DNA of 64,000 nucleotides, taken from assembly GCA_030432235.1 (NCBI GenBank), contig JAUIHT010000003.1, positions 496,001 through 560,000 of the forward strand, in the 5' to 3' direction. Shown piece by piece: positions 61,791-64,000 of this stretch. This DNA comes from Verrucomicrobiia bacterium. GTDB taxonomy: Bacteria > Verrucomicrobiota > Verrucomicrobiia > Opitutales > Cerasicoccaceae. Below the pieces are notes generated by a model. That model was given only the letters and a program-made list of their open reading frames with translations. It made no database searches and was not told where the DNA came from. Positions within the stretch are counted from its first letter, which is position 1; each line of letters starts with the position of its first letter. The position numbers were made by a program, and so were the translations under genes.

Positions 61791-62671
61791 CAGTAGTCCA
61801 CGGTGGACCCGAAGTAATTGAGGAGCCAGATTTCCTTCCAGAGGCGATAGCGGCCCTCGCTGGTGATGCGGCCGCGCTCTTCCTGATCCTCGGGGGAATT
61901 GAGAAAGCCGGCGCGGAGGTTGATTTGCTCGAGGGTACGCTGCTGGCGGTTGAGCTCGTCCAACGGCTCCTCATCGTCCCACGGCTCGACGTTGACGCCG
62001 TCGCGCTGCAGGCGACGCTTGTGGTAGCGCATGAGGCTGCACAGGTTGCGACAAAGGGGTTTGCGCTCGATGAACCAATTTTCAGGATAGTAACCGCCGA
62101 AGGGCAGGCAGACGTTATCCGTGACCACCAGCTCGCCTTCCTTGGTCTGAGTGGAGAGCACATAGGCCGCGCTCATGCGCGGGGTGCGAGCCGGGAAAAA
62201 GAGCACCTGGCAACGCACGCTGCCGTCCTCGTTCTGATAGATGCTGGAGCGGATGGCAATGGCGTCGTCGAGGTTGGCCTTGACCGATTGGAGCTTCTTG
62301 AAGCCTTGGGTCCGCAGCCAGTCACGCAGCAGGATGAACTGCTTGGTGGCGGGCCATTCGTCACCGCTGGTGTTTTTCTGAAAGCGCGGAAAAAGCGGAA
62401 TCGGGCTACGGCTCAGCGCCGAGATGATGGCGTAGTTATAAAAGGTCTCAAGGATGAACCACCCGATGAAGACGGTCAGGGCGATGAGCCAGAAGGGGCG
62501 GCCCGTCCACTCCAGCTCGATGACCAACGAAGCGGTCAGGAGCGAAAGCACCACCCAGCGCAGCCAGCGGTTCAAAATACCCACCACCGGCAGATTCCAC
62601 TGCATGTTTCCATAGGTCACCAGCAAACTGACCAGGAAAAGCCCGGTAAATATTTCCGTTTGGTAACTCAT
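61790..62671 (-). CDS. Membrane protein of unknown function
   Basis: A 293-residue protein. Three N-terminal spans (TGLFLVSLLVTYGN, WLRWVVLSLLTASLVIEL, PFWLIALTVFIGWFILETFYNYAII) precede a cytoplasmic domain with conserved-looking aromatic and basic parts (KQFILLRDWLRTQGFKKLQSVKANLDDAIAIR, YVLSTQTKEGELVVTDNVCLPFGGYYPENWF). No family is recognised. It appears to be the first gene of a coupled cluster with the 50-aa ORF, pyrF, the lipoprotein and manA. Confidence 0.65.
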   Translation of the reverse strand: MSYQTEIFTGLFLVSLLVTYGNMQWNLPVVGILNRWLRWVVLSLLTASLVIELEWTGRPFWLIALTVFIGWFILETFYNYAIISALSRSPIPLFPRFQKNTSGDEWPATKQFILLRDWLRTQGFKKLQSVKANLDDAIAIRSSIYQNEDGSVRCQVLFFPARTPRMSAAYVLSTQTKEGELVVTDNVCLPFGGYYPENWFIERKPLCRNLCSLMRYHKRRLQRDGVNVEPWDDEEPLDELNRQQRTLEQINLRAGFLNSPEDQEERGRITSEGRYRLWKEIWLLNYFGSTVDY

Positions 62672-62721
62672 GGGAGAAGGGTGTGTAGCTCTTTAGTCAG
62701 CCAACATGCTTGAAGGGTTCC

Positions 62722-62738
62722 ACGCTTGGATCAAGCGT
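62722..62738. terminator. Hairpin downstream of dnaN
   Basis: ACGCTTG (62722-62728) and CAAGCGT (62732-62738) form a 7-bp stem around GAT, followed on the plus strand by TTAAAA. For dnaN on the minus strand the run of T is on the wrong side, so terminator function is uncertain. Confidence 0.3.
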
Positions 62739-62785
62739 TTAAAACACCCATGAATGGGAGTCGTGAAGACGTCGAAAAATTCCGC

Positions 62786-63910
62786 TTAGTTCAGCCGCAG
62801 GGGCATGATGACGCAGAGGAAAGAGTCGAGAGTCTTGAAAACGCCCGGGGATAGCTCGTCCTTGAACTCGAAGTAAACCTCGTCCTTGGTCAGGGCGCGG
62901 AGCGGGTCGAGAAGGAAGGCGGGATTAAATGCCACCTGCACCTCGGGACCCTCGTAGGCGATGGCCATGGTCTCGTGGGATTCACCGTACTCGGGCGAGG
63001 AACCGGTGATTTCCAACAGGTTTTCGCTGAGCTTGAGCTTGACGGAATTGTTCTTGTCGCTGGTCACGAGGGCGGCGCGCTGGACACACTCGGCCATCAG
63101 CTCACGCTCAATCTTGACGCGGTTCTCCGTCTCCTTGGGGATGACCTGCTTGTAGTTCGGGTAGTTGCCCTCGACGATTTTCGAGACCAGGTAAATGGTG
63201 TCGACCAGGCCGCCGTCCTGATCGTCGATTTGAATCTCGAAGGCGACCTGGCGGTCGCTAAAGGTGATTTTGACCGTCTTGCCCTGACCGAGCAGGCGCA
63301 GGAGCTCGTTGACTGTCTTGGCCGGCAGGATGAGGCTACCCGCGTTGTCCTCGGTGACTTCGAGGTCCTTGCTGACGAGGCCGAGGCGGCGACCGTCGGT
63401 GGCCACGAGGGTCAGCTTATCTTCGCCGAAGACGAAGTACACGCCGTTGAGGATGTAGCGGTTTTCGTCCTGGCTCTGAGCGTAGGAAACGCTCTTGAGC
63501 ATGCCCAGGAGCTCGTCCTGCTCCAGCTCGAAGACGTGCTGGTCGGCAAAGGAGGGCAGGGGAGGGAACTCGTCCTCGGCGATGCCCATGATGCGGAAGT
63601 TGGACCCGCCAGACGTGATTTTGGCCTGGCTGCCACTGCTGGCATCGAAGGCGACCTCGCTGTTCGGCAGAGCCTTCACGATGGTCGCGAGCTTGCGCAC
63701 CGGCAGCGTAATCCCGCCGGGCTTTTCCACTTCGGCCTGGATGCGGCAGCGAATGCCGAGGTCGAGGTTGGTCGTGGTCAGCGATAACTGGCCGCCTTCA
63801 GCCTGGATGAGCACATTGCTCAAAATAGGCATCGTGGCGCGTGCGCCGACGACGTTGAGCACTTGCTGGAGGCCTGTGGCAAAGTGATCCCGGTTGATGG
63901 TGAACTTCAT
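62786..63910 (-). CDS. dnaN: DNA polymerase III beta sliding clamp
   Basis: A 374-residue clamp with three similar domains. The start is [38 protein letters not shown]. Domain 1 has [16 protein letters not shown], domain 2 [25 protein letters not shown] and [15 protein letters not shown], and the C-terminus reads CVIMPLRLN. It forms a ring that tethers polymerase III and repair polymerases to DNA. dnaA normally precedes dnaN; on this strand it would lie beyond the right window edge. Confidence 0.96.
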   Translation of the reverse strand: MKFTINRDHFATGLQQVLNVVGARATMPILSNVLIQAEGGQLSLTTTNLDLGIRCRIQAEVEKPGGITLPVRKLATIVKALPNSEVAFDASSGSQAKITSGGSNFRIMGIAEDEFPPLPSFADQHVFELEQDELLGMLKSVSYAQSQDENRYILNGVYFVFGEDKLTLVATDGRRLGLVSKDLEVTEDNAGSLILPAKTVNELLRLLGQGKTVKITFSDRQVAFEIQIDDQDGGLVDTIYLVSKIVEGNYPNYKQVIPKETENRVKIERELMAECVQRAALVTSDKNNSVKLKLSENLLEITGSSPEYGESHETMAIAYEGPEVQVAFNPAFLLDPLRALTKDEVYFEFKDELSPGVFKTLDSFLCVIMPLRLN

Positions 63911-64000
63911 GCTATGGCGAGATTTGGGGTTTTTGCGGTTACTGGCAATGCTTAGTTATTACTCTAATTTTAAAAAGATAAATGTAATCTCCCTAATAAG
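63911..64000. other. AT-rich spacer upstream of dnaN at window edge
   Basis: The 90 bp upstream of dnaN are much more AT-rich than the rest, with runs such as TAAAAAGATAAATG. No perfect DnaA box is visible. It may be the dnaA-dnaN spacer, possibly part of an origin; the window ends before this can be tested. Confidence 0.35.

Overview
This 64-kb window comes from a GC-rich Gram-negative chromosome. The best fit is Verrucomicrobiota, class Opitutia (Opitutales/Puniceicoccales type). Support for this is a PEP-CTERM exported protein, secreted proteins with long acidic repeats and a C-terminal calcium-loop/ASSDLQNW-type tail, a CAP-domain secreted protein with an aromatic tail module, and LPS heptose and AddAB-like genes. 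The placement is inferred by eye. Intact dnaN at the right edge, mnmE-mnmG, the complete atp operon, recA and two perfect parS palindromes point to the origin-proximal part of the chromosome. No rRNA, tRNA, CRISPR array, transposase or prophage gene was recognised.

Layout. 0-9 kb: the end of a diaminopimelate decarboxylase gene carrying a repeat-derived insertion, a secreted beta-helix protein, a cystathionine gamma-synthase-family enzyme, a STAS protein, a PEP-CTERM protein, a small secreted protein, a histone-H1-like protein and a CAP-domain protein. 9-18.4 kb: rpsA, a vapBC module with a striking palindrome in front of it, and the reverse-strand operon atpBEFHAGDC. 18.5-28.3 kb: ogt, trmB, a PhoR/PhoB-like pair, mnmE-mnmG (with parS sites inside mnmG), recA and membrane proteins. 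28.3-36 kb: a lysophospholipase-like GDSL enzyme, a 1682-residue secreted repeat protein, an orphan histidine kinase and a TerB-like protein. 36-41 kb: coaB, a VC0807-like membrane protein, and a locus for a sucrose-like disaccharide. That locus pairs a synthase resembling mannosylfructose-phosphate synthase with a HAD-phosphatase/glycosidase fusion; a 53-residue ORF with a Pho-box-like operator lies between them. 41-54 kb: addAB-like nuclease/helicase genes, secreted and envelope proteins, a serine hydrolase and gcvP. 54-64 kb: hicBA, hldE-type adenylyltransferase, dnaJ, grpE, an esterase, higBA, manA, a lipoprotein, pyrF, a 50-residue basic ORF, a membrane protein and dnaN.

Most notable: (1) a family of about 100-bp inverted-repeat elements built of tandem 7-bp units. 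The unit differs from copy to copy but the architecture is constant. One copy is in frame inside lysA and another supplies a GTG start for hldE. (2) Two perfect 16-bp parS palindromes inside a lineage-specific insertion of MnmG. (3) Small genes below the usual length cutoff: 53 aa at 39828, 50 aa at 61638 and hicA (59 aa) at 54268. (4) 11-bp-phased direct repeats resembling Pho boxes, including a four-unit array in front of the 53-aa gene.

All homology statements rest on motif recognition without database searches.
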